Source: Candidatus Thalassolituus haligoni
Lineage (GTDB): Bacteria > Pseudomonadota > Gammaproteobacteria > Pseudomonadales > Oceanobacteraceae
DNA: 64,000 nucleotides
Assembly (NCBI RefSeq): GCF_041222825.1
Contig: NZ_CP139482.1
Coordinates: 3,601,501 to 3,665,500 of the forward strand
Direction of reading: 5' to 3'
Shown here: one piece after another, positions 37,324-46,685 of the stretch
Layout of the letters: every line of letters begins with the position of its first letter
Numbering within the stretch: the first letter of the stretch is position 1
The notes under the pieces: model-generated
What the model was told of the DNA's origin: nothing
The model's database searches: none
The model's input: the letters and a program-made list of their open reading frames with translations, nothing else
Made by a program: the position numbers and the translations under genes

Positions 37324-38388
37324 TCAGGCAATCTTTGGATCCAGCTCACCGGTCAGGTAACGCTCGTACATCACGTCCAGAGAGTCGACCTTGATCTTGC
37401 TGGCATTACCTGCGGTACCGAAGGCTTCGTAACGGGCAATACAGATGTCGGACATTGCCGTCACGGTTTCTTTCAGGTATTTACGCGGGTCAAATTCGCC
37501 TGGGTTCGCTGCCAGAAAACGACGGATGGCACCGGTAGACGCCAGACGCAAGTCGGTATCGATATTCACCTTGCGGACGCCGTACTTGATGCCTTCAACG
37601 ATCTGCTCAACCGGCACGCCGTAGGTTTCCGGAATTTCGCCACCAAATTCGTTGATGATCGCCAGCCACTCTTGAGGCACAGACGACGAACCATGCATGA
37701 CCAGGTGAGTACCTGGAATACGCTGGTGAATAGCCTTGATGCGGTCAATCGCCAGAATGTCATCGGTTGGCGGACGGGTAAACTTGTACGCGCCGTGGGA
37801 CGTACCACAGGCAATCGCCAGAGCATCGACACCGGTTTGTTTGACGAAATCGGCCGCTTCTTCCGGGTCGGTCAACATCTGGTCGTGGCTCAGAATACCT
37901 TCTGCGCCAATACCGTCTTCTTCACCAGCCTGACCGGTTTCCAACGATCCCAGACAACCCAGTTCACCTTCTACTGACACACCACAAGCGTGCGCCATTG
38001 CGACGGTACGACGGGTGACCTCGACGTTGTATTCGTAGCTGGTTGGCGTTTTGCCATCGGTTCCCAGTGAACCGTCCATCATCACTGAGCTGAAGCCCAG
38101 CTGAATGGAGCGCTGACAAACATCTGGCGAGGTGCCGTGATCCTGGTGCATACACACAGGAATGTGCGGAAATTCTTCTACCGCTGCCAGAATCAGGTGG
38201 CGCAGAAAAGGGGCACCGGCGTATTTACGTGCACCGGCAGAGGCCTGCACGATCACAGGAGAGTCGGTTTTGTCGGCGGCCATCATGATGGCGCGCATCT
38301 GTTCCAGGTTATTGACGTTGAATGCCGGTACGCCGTAGCCAAATTCGGCGGCGTGATCCAGCATCTGACGCATGCTGATAAGTGCCAT
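37324..38388 (-). CDS. fba: Class II fructose-bisphosphate aldolase
   Basis: A 354-aa zinc-dependent aldolase of the longer CbbA/FbaA-like group, cleaving fructose 1,6-bisphosphate in glycolysis or forming it in gluconeogenesis. Visible features are [12 protein letters not shown], the zinc and catalytic region [31 protein letters not shown] with zinc-binding His, [10 protein letters not shown] and KVNIDTD. AAGGA precedes ATG 38388. It is the last gene of the epd-pgk-fba cluster, 71 nt after pgk. Confidence 0.96.
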   Translation of the reverse strand: MALISMRQMLDHAAEFGYGVPAFNVNNLEQMRAIMMAADKTDSPVIVQASAGARKYAGAPFLRHLILAAVEEFPHIPVCMHQDHGTSPDVCQRSIQLGFSSVMMDGSLGTDGKTPTSYEYNVEVTRRTVAMAHACGVSVEGELGCLGSLETGQAGEEDGIGAEGILSHDQMLTDPEEAADFVKQTGVDALAIACGTSHGAYKFTRPPTDDILAIDRIKAIHQRIPGTHLVMHGSSSVPQEWLAIINEFGGEIPETYGVPVEQIVEGIKYGVRKVNIDTDLRLASTGAIRRFLAANPGEFDPRKYLKETVTAMSDICIARYEAFGTAGNASKIKVDSLDVMYERYLTGELDPKIA

Positions 38389-38459
38389 AAATTAGTATCC
38401 TTCTGACTGATTATTCTGACCGACTCGCAGACCGAGCCAGCCGGTTATAGTTTTGGCGC

Positions 38460-39620
38460 TTATTTGGCGCGCTCTTCCAGTACGGCGACGGCAGGCAGGA
38501 CTTTTCCTTCAACAAATTCAAGGAACGCACCACCACCGGTGGAGATATAAGATACCTTATCTGCAATGCCGTATTTATCAACCGCTGCCAGAGTGTCACC
38601 GCCACCGGCAATCGAAAAAGCATCCGATGCAGCGATGGCAAGCGCCAGGGTTTTGGTGCCTTCACCGAACTGGTCAAACTCGAATACGCCTACCGGGCCA
38701 TTCCATATGATAGTGCCGGCCTGTTGCAGTTGTGCCGCAAGAGCTGCCGCAGAATCCGGGCCAATATCGAAGATCATATCGTCTTCGGTCACATCATCCG
38801 CCGACTTCAGAGTGGCTTCGGCGGTTTCAGAAAATTCCTTGCCACACACCACATCGGTGGGCACTGGAATTGAGACTTTTTCCATCAGCTTTTTCGCCGC
38901 TGGAATCAGATCGTCTTCGCACAAGGATTTCCCCACTGGCTTACCGGCAGCGGCCAGAAAGGTATTGGCGATGCCGCCACCAACAATGATCTGGTCACAA
39001 ATGTCGGACAGGCTTTCCAGGACTTGCAGCTTGGTCGATACCTTGGAGCCACCCACAATGGCCACCAGCGGACGGGCCGGTGTTGCCAGCGCCTTGCCCA
39101 AGGCGTCCAGTTCTGCCGCCAACAGCGGGCCAGCACAGGCAACCGGAGCAAATTTCGCCACCCCGTGCGTCGATGCCTGGGCGCGGTGAGCGGTACCAAA
39201 GGCATCCATTACAAAGACATCACACAGCGCCGCGTAGGCTTTGGAGAGCGCTTCTGCGTCTTTCTTTTCGCCGGTGTTAAAACGGACGTTTTCCAGCAAT
39301 ACCAGCTCACCTTCAGCAACGTCGACGCCGTTTTCGAAGTCCTTGACCACCACAACGTCACGACCCAGCAAAGCCGACAGATGAGCTGCCACTGGCTGCA
39401 GCGAAAATTCGTCGTCGTATTCACCTTCGGTCGGACGACCGAGATGGGACATCACAATGACACGAGCGCCCGCTTCCAGTGCGTGCTGAATGGTTGGCAG
39501 AGCAGCACGGATGCGTGCATCGGACGTCACCTTGCCCGCTTTCACCGGTACATTCAGATCTTCACGAATCAGAACGCGCTTTCCCTTCAAATCCAGATCG
39601 GTCATTTTGATCACAGACAT
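38460..39620 (-). CDS. pgk: Phosphoglycerate kinase
   Basis: A 386-aa glycolytic kinase converting 1,3-bisphosphoglycerate and ADP to 3-phosphoglycerate and ATP. Substrate-binding [11 protein letters not shown] and [10 protein letters not shown] are in the N-terminal lobe, [12 protein letters not shown] marks the hinge side, and the nucleotide-binding GGGDTLAAV and [14 protein letters not shown] are near the end. ATG 39620 fits family N-termini better than the slightly upstream in-frame start. It lies between epd and fba in the same operon. Confidence 0.97.
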   Translation of the reverse strand: MSVIKMTDLDLKGKRVLIREDLNVPVKAGKVTSDARIRAALPTIQHALEAGARVIVMSHLGRPTEGEYDDEFSLQPVAAHLSALLGRDVVVVKDFENGVDVAEGELVLLENVRFNTGEKKDAEALSKAYAALCDVFVMDAFGTAHRAQASTHGVAKFAPVACAGPLLAAELDALGKALATPARPLVAIVGGSKVSTKLQVLESLSDICDQIIVGGGIANTFLAAAGKPVGKSLCEDDLIPAAKKLMEKVSIPVPTDVVCGKEFSETAEATLKSADDVTEDDMIFDIGPDSAAALAAQLQQAGTIIWNGPVGVFEFDQFGEGTKTLALAIAASDAFSIAGGGDTLAAVDKYGIADKVSYISTGGGAFLEFVEGKVLPAVAVLEERAK

Positions 39621-39696
39621 TGTGGCTTTCCTCATTTGTGTTGCAGGCGTCGCAAGCGCCCTGACTGTTTTTGTTAGTAACTACAATTAATCATGA

Positions 39697-40755
39697 CTAC
39701 GAATTATTGCCTGTGGATGATGCCGTCATCGCTGACTCACCCGGCGCTTGTCTCATACACAACGCAGTATCCAGCATCCGGTTGGCAAACCCCCATTCGT
39801 TATCAAACCACAGCAACAGTTTCAGCATCGAACCGGCGCTGACCCGTGTCTGGGTCGCATCCACAATGCCGGAACGCGGATCGTGGTTAAAGTCGATGGA
39901 GGCGTGAGGCTCGTAACTGATGCCCAACAGGCCACGAAACACGCCATTGGCGGCGGATTGTATCAGTTCGTTAACGGCCTGTGCGCTGGTATCACATTTG
40001 AGCTGCAAGCTCACGTCCAGAGCGGACACATTGATGGTCGGAACGCGTAAATGCAGGCTTTCGAGTTTGCCTTCCAGTGTCGGCATCAAGCGGGCAATCC
40101 CTTTCGGCAGCCCGGTATCAACCGGAATAATACTTTGTACCGCAGAGCGGGTTCGTCGCAGATCCGATGAATAGGCGTCGATCACCGGTTGATCATTCAT
40201 GGCTGAGTGGATAGTGGTAGTAACGCCCCGCTCTATACCAAATTCACGTTCCAGTAAGGTCAGTACCGGCACCAGACAATTGGTAGAACAGGAGCTGTTG
40301 GAAATAATGCGCTGATGCGGCCGGATGCTCGTGTGATTGATGCCGTAAACAATGGTGTTGTCGACCGCACTGTCAGCAGGGTTGGAAATCAGTACCTTGC
40401 CAGCACCGCTGAGTAAATGCGCTTCGGCGTCGGCACGGCTACGAATCTGGCCACTGCACTCCAGCACAATATCGACCTGGCATTCGGACCAGTCCAACTT
40501 GTCGGGACTGGGCTGGCGGTATAACCGCACCCGATCTCCGTTGATGCGCAGATAATGGTCACTTTCCACCACCACATCTCCAGGGAAGCGACCATGGGTG
40601 CTGTCGTAACGCAACATGTAACTGACGGAATCGATATCGGCCAATTCATTAATCGCCACGATTTGCAGTTGCGGGTAATAACGGTTTTCGTAGAGTGCCC
40701 GGAGAACCGAGCGGCCGATGCGGCCGAAACCGTTAATGGCGATGCGGGTAGTCAT
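39697..40755 (-). CDS. epd: Erythrose-4-phosphate dehydrogenase Epd (GAPDH family)
   Basis: A 352-aa NAD-dependent dehydrogenase. The Rossmann motif INGFGRIGR starts at residue 5, and the catalytic Cys is in SNSSCSTNC. The segment TIHSAMNDQPVIDAYSSDLRRTRSA and the C-terminal DFNHDPRSGIVD and WFDNEWGFANRMLDT match E. coli Epd more closely than GapA. Epd oxidises erythrose 4-phosphate towards pyridoxal phosphate synthesis; some members also act as GAPDH. In this cluster with pgk and fba either role is possible. ATG 40755 starts right at the Rossmann strand. Confidence 0.92.
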   Translation of the reverse strand: MTTRIAINGFGRIGRSVLRALYENRYYPQLQIVAINELADIDSVSYMLRYDSTHGRFPGDVVVESDHYLRINGDRVRLYRQPSPDKLDWSECQVDIVLECSGQIRSRADAEAHLLSGAGKVLISNPADSAVDNTIVYGINHTSIRPHQRIISNSSCSTNCLVPVLTLLEREFGIERGVTTTIHSAMNDQPVIDAYSSDLRRTRSAVQSIIPVDTGLPKGIARLMPTLEGKLESLHLRVPTINVSALDVSLQLKCDTSAQAVNELIQSAANGVFRGLLGISYEPHASIDFNHDPRSGIVDATQTRVSAGSMLKLLLWFDNEWGFANRMLDTALCMRQAPGESAMTASSTGNNS

Positions 40756-41226
40756 AAAGTCTGGCAATCCGGCAAGTCATCCAACGTCTGGGGGCGCTAT
40801 TCTCCGGCAATTGCCATGCAGTAGCAAATAGATCGCATGAGTCCAAAGCGCAGGCCAGATAAATCACTCAGTCAACAGGGTGTGAACAGCGCCATACAGG
40901 CCAAACTGTCAGCAAGAGATCGGCGGATACTCTCCCTATTGATCGCCGTCCAGCGGACAAACTCTCTCTTGCCAGCCAGCAAACAACGGTCTCTGTCGCA
41001 TCACCAGTCGCACCACCATTCACCCCCTCTCGGAAGCCTGCCCTGCCGCGCCACAGTGGCATCCCAAAGAACTAGTACCAAGGTAGTGTCTTTTTAAACA
41101 CGGATGGCAAATGACCCGATGGCAGAGCATCCAGCACACTGGCAGTGTCCATATTGCTTCAGGGTGTTCTGTCTCTCTGAACAATAAACTCTGTTTGCGA
41201 TAACAATAAATACCCGGAGAACCAAC
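40756..41226. other. Intergenic region between epd and the aldehyde dehydrogenase gene
   Basis: A 471-bp gap between divergent genes. No open frame in it has a domain or ribosome site. It must carry both promoters; a TGGCAG...TTGC pair at about 41140-41157 has the wrong spacing for a sigma-54 promoter. Confidence 0.45.
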
Positions 41227-42747
41227 ATGATCTACGCAAATCCCGGCCAACCTGGCTCAGTAGTCACCTTTAAGGAACGTTACGGCAACTTCATTGGCGG
41301 CCAGTGGGTCGAGCCAGTTAACGGTCGTTACATGGACAACATCAGCCCGGTTAATGGCCAGGTGTTCTGTCAGGTTCCCCGTTCCGATGAAGCCGATATC
41401 AATCTGGCGCTGGATGCCGCTCATGCCGCCCAAACATCTTGGGGCAAGGCGTCTATGACCGAGCGTTCCAATATCCTGCTGAAAATTGCTGATCGTATTG
41501 AAGCCAATCTGGAAACTTTGGCAGTTGCTGAAACCTGGGACAACGGTAAAGCCGTTCGTGAAACCCTGGCTGCCGACGTACCACTGGCGGCGGATCATTT
41601 CCGTTACTTCGCCGGTTGTGCCCGTGCTCAAGAAGGCACCATTGGTGATATCGACGAAAACACCGTGGCTTACCACTTCCACGAGCCTCTGGGTGTGGTT
41701 GGCCAGATCATTCCATGGAACTTCCCTCTGCTGATGGCCGCCTGGAAGATCGCTCCTGCGCTGGTGGCTGGTAACTGTATTGTTATGAAGCCAGCGGAAC
41801 AGACTCCGGTTTCTATTCTGGTACTGATGGAATGTATTGCCGACCTGCTGCCACCAGGCACACTGAATATCGTTAACGGCGTTGGCGCAGAAGCCGGTCA
41901 GGCGCTGGCCACATCTACCCGTATCGCCAAGATCGCTTTCACCGGTTCTACTCCGGTTGGCGCACACATCATGAAGTGTGCCGCTGAAAACATCATTCCT
42001 TCTACTGTTGAGCTGGGTGGCAAGTCACCTAACGTTTATTTTGCCGACGTCATGGATCACGAAGACAGCTTCGTCAGCAAGTGTGTGGAAGGTGCAGTAC
42101 TGGCGTTCTTCAACCAGGGTGAAGTCTGTACTTGCCCTAGCCGTTTGCTGATTCAGGAAAGCATCTACGAGAAGTTTATCGGCAAAGTGATCGAGCGTAT
42201 TGGCCAGATCAAGCGTGGCAACCCGCTGGATACTGACACCATGGTGGGCGCACAGGCTTCCCAGCAGCAGTACGAAAAGATCCTGGGTTACCTGCAAATC
42301 GGTCGTGACGAAGGTGCCGAAGTGCTGGTCGGTGGTTCCGCTGAATCTCTGAACGATGACTTGGGCACTGGTTACTACATTCAGCCGACGCTGATGAAAG
42401 GCCACAACAAGATGCGTATCTTCCAGGAAGAAATCTTCGGACCAGTGGTTGCAGTAACCACATTTAAAGATGAAGCCGAAGCACTGGAAATTGCCAACGA
42501 CACCGAGTTTGGTCTGGGTGCCGGCGTTTGGTCTCGTGACATGAACGTAGCGTACCGCATGGGTCGTGGCATTCAGGCTGGTCGAGTCTGGACCAACTGC
42601 TACCACGCTTACCCTGCACACGCAGCCTTCGGTGGTTACAAAAAATCCGGTGTTGGCCGCGAAACCCATAAGATGATGCTGGATCACTATCAGCAGACCA
42701 AAAACCTGCTGGTCAGCTACAGCACTGATCCACTGGGTTTCTTCTGA
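41227..42747 (+). CDS. NAD-dependent aldehyde dehydrogenase, ExaC/AldB (acetaldehyde) type
   Basis: A 506-aa aldehyde dehydrogenase. The N-terminus ([17 protein letters not shown]) and the C-terminal [18 protein letters not shown] with final DPLGFF are typical of the ExaC/AldB group that oxidises acetaldehyde, often downstream of ethanol oxidation. The catalytic Glu is in VELGGKSP and the nucleophile Cys in [11 protein letters not shown]. Codon use looks more biased than in neighbours, consistent with high expression. It is monocistronic, followed by a hairpin terminator. Acetaldehyde from ethanolamine ammonia-lyase (62-64 kb) is a possible substrate, by inference. Confidence 0.93.
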   Translation: MIYANPGQPGSVVTFKERYGNFIGGQWVEPVNGRYMDNISPVNGQVFCQVPRSDEADINLALDAAHAAQTSWGKASMTERSNILLKIADRIEANLETLAVAETWDNGKAVRETLAADVPLAADHFRYFAGCARAQEGTIGDIDENTVAYHFHEPLGVVGQIIPWNFPLLMAAWKIAPALVAGNCIVMKPAEQTPVSILVLMECIADLLPPGTLNIVNGVGAEAGQALATSTRIAKIAFTGSTPVGAHIMKCAAENIIPSTVELGGKSPNVYFADVMDHEDSFVSKCVEGAVLAFFNQGEVCTCPSRLLIQESIYEKFIGKVIERIGQIKRGNPLDTDTMVGAQASQQQYEKILGYLQIGRDEGAEVLVGGSAESLNDDLGTGYYIQPTLMKGHNKMRIFQEEIFGPVVAVTTFKDEAEALEIANDTEFGLGAGVWSRDMNVAYRMGRGIQAGRVWTNCYHAYPAHAAFGGYKKSGVGRETHKMMLDHYQQTKNLLVSYSTDPLGFF

Positions 42748-42772
42748 GTCCGGTAAACACCATTGCCAGATA

Positions 42773-42804
42773 AACACTGGCGGGCTGCCTGACCCGCCGG
42801 TGTT
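42773..42804 (+). terminator. Terminator hairpin of the aldehyde dehydrogenase gene
   Basis: AACACTGGCGGG pairs with CCCGCCGGTGTT (one G-T pair as RNA) around an 8-nt loop, 26 nt after the stop. GTTTC follows, a weak U tract. Confidence 0.65.
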
Positions 42805-42844
42805 GTTTCATACTCAGGGTTATACCGAATTGTTTAGACCTCAA

Positions 42845-42913
42845 CCTCTCCCTCGGAGAGGCCTGTTGGCGTGTTGTACGCCTTTCCGCTGCCCTTGATG
42901 GCAGCGGTTTTTT
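42845..42913 (+). ncRNA. Candidate small structured RNA (three hairpins ending in a terminator)
   Basis: Three perfect hairpins follow each other closely: CCTCTCC/GGAGAGG (42845-42861), GGCGT/ACGCC (42868-42882) and CCGCTGCC/GGCAGCGG (42886-42907), the last followed by TTTTTT. The aldehyde dehydrogenase message already has its own hairpin upstream, so this unit could be an independent small RNA or a leader attenuator. No clear promoter is seen, so a read-through double terminator is the simpler alternative. Confidence 0.4.
42886..42913 (+). terminator. Strong Rho-independent terminator
   Basis: CCGCTGCC and GGCAGCGG form a perfect 8-bp stem with a 6-nt loop, followed directly by six T. It ends whatever transcript crosses 42.8-42.9 kb. 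Confidence 0.85.
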
Positions 42914-43088
42914 CCTGCTGCTGCCTGCCAGCTCCCCGCTATGACATCGACGACAACGGCAAACGCCGCACCGACAGCCAATACCTTTCGAGCAAACCGA
43001 ATCTGCCAGCTTAATATTTGCGCTTTTTTCGAATTCTCCCTGCGCTAGACTGACTGCTTACCCAATCAGGACTGAATCGGAGAACAAC

Positions 43089-44078
43089 ATGGGTCTACTG
43101 ATCAACGGCCAGTGGCAAGACCAGTGGTACGACACCGAGAAAACCGGTGGTGCCTTCCAACGCGAAGACGCCCAGTTACGCAACTGGGTAACCGCTACCG
43201 GTGCAGCAGGCCCCAATGGCGTTGGCGGTTTCAAGGCAGAATCCGGCCGCTATCATTTGTACGTTTCGCTGGCCTGCCCCTGGGCTCACCGCACCCTGAT
43301 CTTCCGTCAACTGAAGCAACTGCAAGCTCATATTGACGTGTCCATCGTGTCACCCGACATGCTGTCTAACGGCTGGGAGTTTGATACCAACCACCCGGAC
43401 AAGAAATTTCGCAGCAACGGCGACATCCTGTTTGGCTCAACCTGCATGCACCAGATTTATACCCGCCACAAAGCGAACTACTCCGGTCGGGTAACGGTGC
43501 CGGTACTGTGGGACAAGCAACAGAATTGCATCGTCAGCAATGAGTCATCAGAAATTATTCGTATGATGAATTCGGCTTTTAACGACCTGACCGGCAATAC
43601 CGATGACTATTATCCCGCTGACCTGCGTCGCCAGATCGATGGCATTAACGAGCTGGTTTATCACAAGATCAACAATGGCGTGTACAAATCCGGCTTCGCC
43701 ACCGCCGCCGACAAGTACGAAGCGGCGGTTAGCGACCTCTTTGATGCCCTCGATAGCGTAGAAGCCATCATTGCCCGACAAGATTTTCTGGTCGCCGATG
43801 CCTCTGGACGCGGGGTATTAACCGAAGCCGACTGGCGTCTGTTTACCACGCTGGTGCGTTTTGATGCGGTGTACGTGGGCCACTTCAAATGCAATATCCG
43901 CCGTATTGCCGATTACCCGGCACTGTCGGACTATTTGCAGCGGCTGTATCAGCACCCCGGTATTGCCGCGACCGTCAACATCGATCATATCAAGCGCCAC
44001 TACTACTACAGCCACGACACCATCAATCCAACCCGGATTGTACCGGTCGGCCCGCGACTGGCATTTTTGCAAGACTGA
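43089..44078 (+). CDS. Glutathionyl-hydroquinone reductase, YqjG/ECM4 type
   Basis: A 329-aa glutathione transferase of the Xi class, which reduces glutathionyl-hydroquinones. The active-site motif LACPWAH has catalytic Cys63. Other class features are the segments NGWEFDTNHPDK, HQIYTRHKANYSGRVTVPVLWD, SNESSEIIRMMNSAFN, and LTEADWRLFTTLVRFDAVYVGHFKCN. AATCGGAGAACAAC precedes ATG 43089. It is monocistronic and unrelated to its neighbours. Confidence 0.94.
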   Translation: MGLLINGQWQDQWYDTEKTGGAFQREDAQLRNWVTATGAAGPNGVGGFKAESGRYHLYVSLACPWAHRTLIFRQLKQLQAHIDVSIVSPDMLSNGWEFDTNHPDKKFRSNGDILFGSTCMHQIYTRHKANYSGRVTVPVLWDKQQNCIVSNESSEIIRMMNSAFNDLTGNTDDYYPADLRRQIDGINELVYHKINNGVYKSGFATAADKYEAAVSDLFDALDSVEAIIARQDFLVADASGRGVLTEADWRLFTTLVRFDAVYVGHFKCNIRRIADYPALSDYLQRLYQHPGIAATVNIDHIKRHYYYSHDTINPTRIVPVGPRLAFLQD

Positions 44079-44223
44079 CAGCACACCGCTCAATACCGCG
44101 CAATGACGGCTAATACCTTCCGGGAGGCCGTGCCGCCGTACTCGCAACAGTGGTGATCGAGTCCTTCATTATCGACGTGCGGGGCATCGATACCCCGGAC
44201 GCCGCCATTCGATAACCGCTAAC

Positions 44224-44248
44224 ATTCAACACATTCAGTTTCGGTTCA
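44224..44248 (+). promoter_or_regulatory. Possible response-regulator box upstream of the metal-efflux operon
   Basis: Three (A/G)TTCA motifs at 44224, 44233 and 44244 form a loose direct repeat about 45 nt before the first gene. Direct repeats of this kind are bound by OmpR-family regulators such as the one at 51.4-52.1 kb. This is pattern-based inference. Confidence 0.3.
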
Positions 44249-44292
44249 GCCTTTGGCTCTAAGCTCCTGCGATCAATAAAGGAGATAGCGCC

Positions 44293-45522
44293 ATGACCGG
44301 GCAAACCCAACCCGTTGCTGTGCCTGTACGTCCAGTCAGATCCTGGGCCAGGCAGCATTATTTATGCCTGCTGATATTCACGGCTGCCAGCCAAACTCAG
44401 GCTGGCCCTTCATTTTCCGCCGCTCTGGAAGCCAGTTGGCAATCCACACCGGAGCAGCAGGCGCTGGAAACCGCCCAATCCCTGCAGCAACAACGTCGGC
44501 CAGACTGGCTAGTGGAAACCCCGGCACTGGCCATCGATTATACCCAGGGCGATCACGCCGCAGCGATCAGCGAAGAATGGCAAGTCAGCCTGAACGCAAC
44601 GCTGAGCAAACCAGGGCAGTATCAGACCCGCAGCCAACTCAGTCAGACCGCCGCCCAGCTGATCACCAGCGAACGGAATTATCAGCGTTGGCTCTGGTCA
44701 GGCCGCTTACAAAGCTGGTGGTGGCAGAGACAACAGCTGTCACTGCAACAGCAGCGTAACCACAATCGTCTGACGGCGATGACCCAACAACTCGACTGGC
44801 TGCAATTACTGGTCAGCCAGGGCGAACGCCCGGCCGCAGACCGGCTGCCGCTACAACAAGCCTTGCAACAGCTAAAGGCAAGCCAACTGACGCTGCAAGG
44901 CCAGCAACAGGATCTTACCCTGCAATTTCGCCAATGGACGGGACAAGATCAGTTACCCGACGACTGGCACTTTGTTCCCGTAACGGCACAGCCACTGGAA
45001 CAACACCCCTTGTTACGCTTTCAGGTCGAACAACGTCAGCAAGCCCTGTTGAATCAGACACTCAGTCGTCAGCAAGCGCTGACGCCGACGGTATCCCTGG
45101 GAATCAAACACCTGGCGGCCATCAACGATACGCCCGGCAGTGAACTACTGATGCTCGGTATCAGCCTGCCGTTAGGCAATGCTGGTTACCAGAACCAACG
45201 CACGCAGTTAAGCACCCTTGTTCAGCAACAACGGGCCGAACGGGATGTGCGCCAACAACTGCAACGCCAGCAACAGGTATTGGCCAGCCAATTGCCACAA
45301 CTGGCTGTTCGGGTAGAAGAACTGGCACAACTCAGTGACGATGCCAGCCAGCAGTACGACGCCCAATATCAGGCTTGGCGTCAGGGGCAGCTATCGGGAC
45401 TGGAATGGTTACAGGTGCAAAACAGCATCTGGCAACTGCAGCAACAGGCCGACGATGCCCGTCTTGCCTACCAACAAGCCATCAGCGACTGGAACCAACT
45501 TCAGGGTGAGATACCGCAATGA
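44293..45522 (+). CDS. Outer-membrane channel protein, TolC/CzcC family
   Basis: A 409-aa outer-membrane efflux protein. Residues 1-37 are an unusually long signal region (Arg-rich start, hydrophobic LCLLIFTAAS, end TQAG). The rest is a Gln/Leu-rich pair of helical repeats typical of TolC-type alpha-barrels, with little sequence motif content; it is slightly shorter than most CzcC proteins. The gene starts the efflux operon with AAGGAG before the ATG and overlaps the adaptor gene by 4 nt (ATGA). Function as the exit duct of the heavy-metal pump is clear from context. Confidence 0.88.
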   Translation: MTGQTQPVAVPVRPVRSWARQHYLCLLIFTAASQTQAGPSFSAALEASWQSTPEQQALETAQSLQQQRRPDWLVETPALAIDYTQGDHAAAISEEWQVSLNATLSKPGQYQTRSQLSQTAAQLITSERNYQRWLWSGRLQSWWWQRQQLSLQQQRNHNRLTAMTQQLDWLQLLVSQGERPAADRLPLQQALQQLKASQLTLQGQQQDLTLQFRQWTGQDQLPDDWHFVPVTAQPLEQHPLLRFQVEQRQQALLNQTLSRQQALTPTVSLGIKHLAAINDTPGSELLMLGISLPLGNAGYQNQRTQLSTLVQQQRAERDVRQQLQRQQQVLASQLPQLAVRVEELAQLSDDASQQYDAQYQAWRQGQLSGLEWLQVQNSIWQLQQQADDARLAYQQAISDWNQLQGEIPQ

Positions 45523-46685
45523 CGTTTTTGAATGCCTCAAGCCACACCCCAGTAACCCGCACCTCTGTAACCCGCACCCCTGTAACCCCCACAGTAGCTA
45601 AACGCCAGCACCGGCTCGGCATGCTGCCACTGGGCGCCTTGCTGGGGACACTCTTCATCGCCACCAGTCAGGCCGATGTGCTGCCACTGGATCGCTCGGA
45701 ACAGCAGCGTCTTGGCGTCGAATTCAGCACCCTGACGACTCTTGCCCAGCTGCCACTGGCGGTCTTGCCGGGCAGTACTGCCGTCAGTGAACACCAGCGT
45801 CAGCAACTGATGATGCCGTTCGAGGCCCGTGTCGAACAGTGGTTACAGGCCCCAGGTCAGCATATCGATGCCGGTCAGCCACTGTTGCAACTGCACAGCC
45901 ATGAAACACTGGCCTTTCTGCAGAGCCACCAGCGTTTGCTGCAAAATACTCGCCTGTGTCACCAACGACTGACGTACCTGAAAGACCGTCAGAACAGTGG
46001 TCTCAGCTCGCGCCTGGATGTCGAAGAAAAATCCCTCGAGTGCCAGCAACTGGACGATAACGTCAGCAGCAACCAGCAGGTACTGGCCCACTTGCCAGCG
46101 GACTGGCATAACACCCATGAGGCTGAATTTACCCTCAAGTCCAGCAGCGCCGGCTGGCTGATGACCCTCTATCAACAGCCAGGCCAGATCGCCAACCCGG
46201 CCGATGGTCTGGCAGAGTTCTGGCCCGATAGCGCCCTGGCGATTCTGGTTGAAATGCCTGCCCATCTGGCCAGCCAGCTACAGCCGGGCCAGTCACTGAA
46301 CGTCCAGGACAGCCATACAACGGTGTCGCAGGCGGCCAGGGTGTTGCGAATCGAACAGCGGATCAGCGTCACCGGCCAGTACCGGGTCTGGTTGCAACTG
46401 ACCGAGGGCAAGCCGATTCCCGGACAGCGCTGGCAAGTCACCATTCCATCGTCACAGACCGGCTGGACAGTACCCGCCGCCGCCCGCGTACGCGCCAATG
46501 GCCAGTCCTGGGTATTTCTAAAACAAGGTGACCAGGTCGAGCCAGTAGCCATCGTGCCGATCGCTGAAGGCGCTGGGCAGTTACTGCTCACCCCGGCCGA
46601 TTTGCCCGCAGAGCCAACGCTGGCGATCAGAGGCACTGCCGCGTTGATGTCCTATTGGCAAGCCAGCAGCGAGGGAGATGAATAA
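45519..46685 (+). CDS. Heavy-metal RND efflux periplasmic adaptor (CzcB/CusB-like)
   Basis: A 388-aa adaptor between channel and pump. The first 30 residues contain three Thr/Val/Arg pentads (TPVTR, TSVTR, TPVTP) encoded by a 15-bp tandem repeat (45546-45590), and the real signal peptide follows (LGMLPLGALLGTLFIATSQA); an internal ATG just before it is a possible alternative start. A barrel-sandwich domain (PFEARVEQWLQAPGQHIDAGQPLLQLHS), an alpha-hairpin and a beta-barrel (WTVPAAARVRANGQSWVFL) follow. No His- or Met-rich metal-binding N-terminus is present. It overlaps the next gene by one base. Confidence 0.9.
   Translation: MTFLNASSHTPVTRTSVTRTPVTPTVAKRQHRLGMLPLGALLGTLFIATSQADVLPLDRSEQQRLGVEFSTLTTLAQLPLAVLPGSTAVSEHQRQQLMMPFEARVEQWLQAPGQHIDAGQPLLQLHSHETLAFLQSHQRLLQNTRLCHQRLTYLKDRQNSGLSSRLDVEEKSLECQQLDDNVSSNQQVLAHLPADWHNTHEAEFTLKSSSAGWLMTLYQQPGQIANPADGLAEFWPDSALAILVEMPAHLASQLQPGQSLNVQDSHTTVSQAARVLRIEQRISVTGQYRVWLQLTEGKPIPGQRWQVTIPSSQTGWTVPAAARVRANGQSWVFLKQGDQVEPVAIVPIAEGAGQLLLTPADLPAEPTLAIRGTAALMSYWQASSEGDE
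45546..45590 (+). repeat. 15-bp tandem repeat in the adaptor gene's 5' end
   Basis: Three 15-bp units (ACCCCAGTAACCCGC and variants) encode TPVTR-like pentads just upstream of the signal peptide. The in-frame unit length permits copy-number change. Confidence 0.8.

Larger units (their letters stand above)
42748..43088. other. Intergenic region after the aldehyde dehydrogenase gene
   Basis: A 341-bp gap holding the aldehyde dehydrogenase terminator, a three-hairpin element ending in a second strong terminator, and the promoter region of the next gene. Confidence 0.6.

Noticed and set aside
41139..41158. TGGCAG...TTGC resembling a sigma-54 promoter before the aldehyde dehydrogenase
   Set aside because: The GG-GC distance is 15 instead of 12, which is not functional for sigma-54.
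41257..41967. Long minus-strand frame opposite the aldehyde dehydrogenase
   Set aside because: Antisense shadow of a strongly conserved enzyme with biased codon use; no independent signal.
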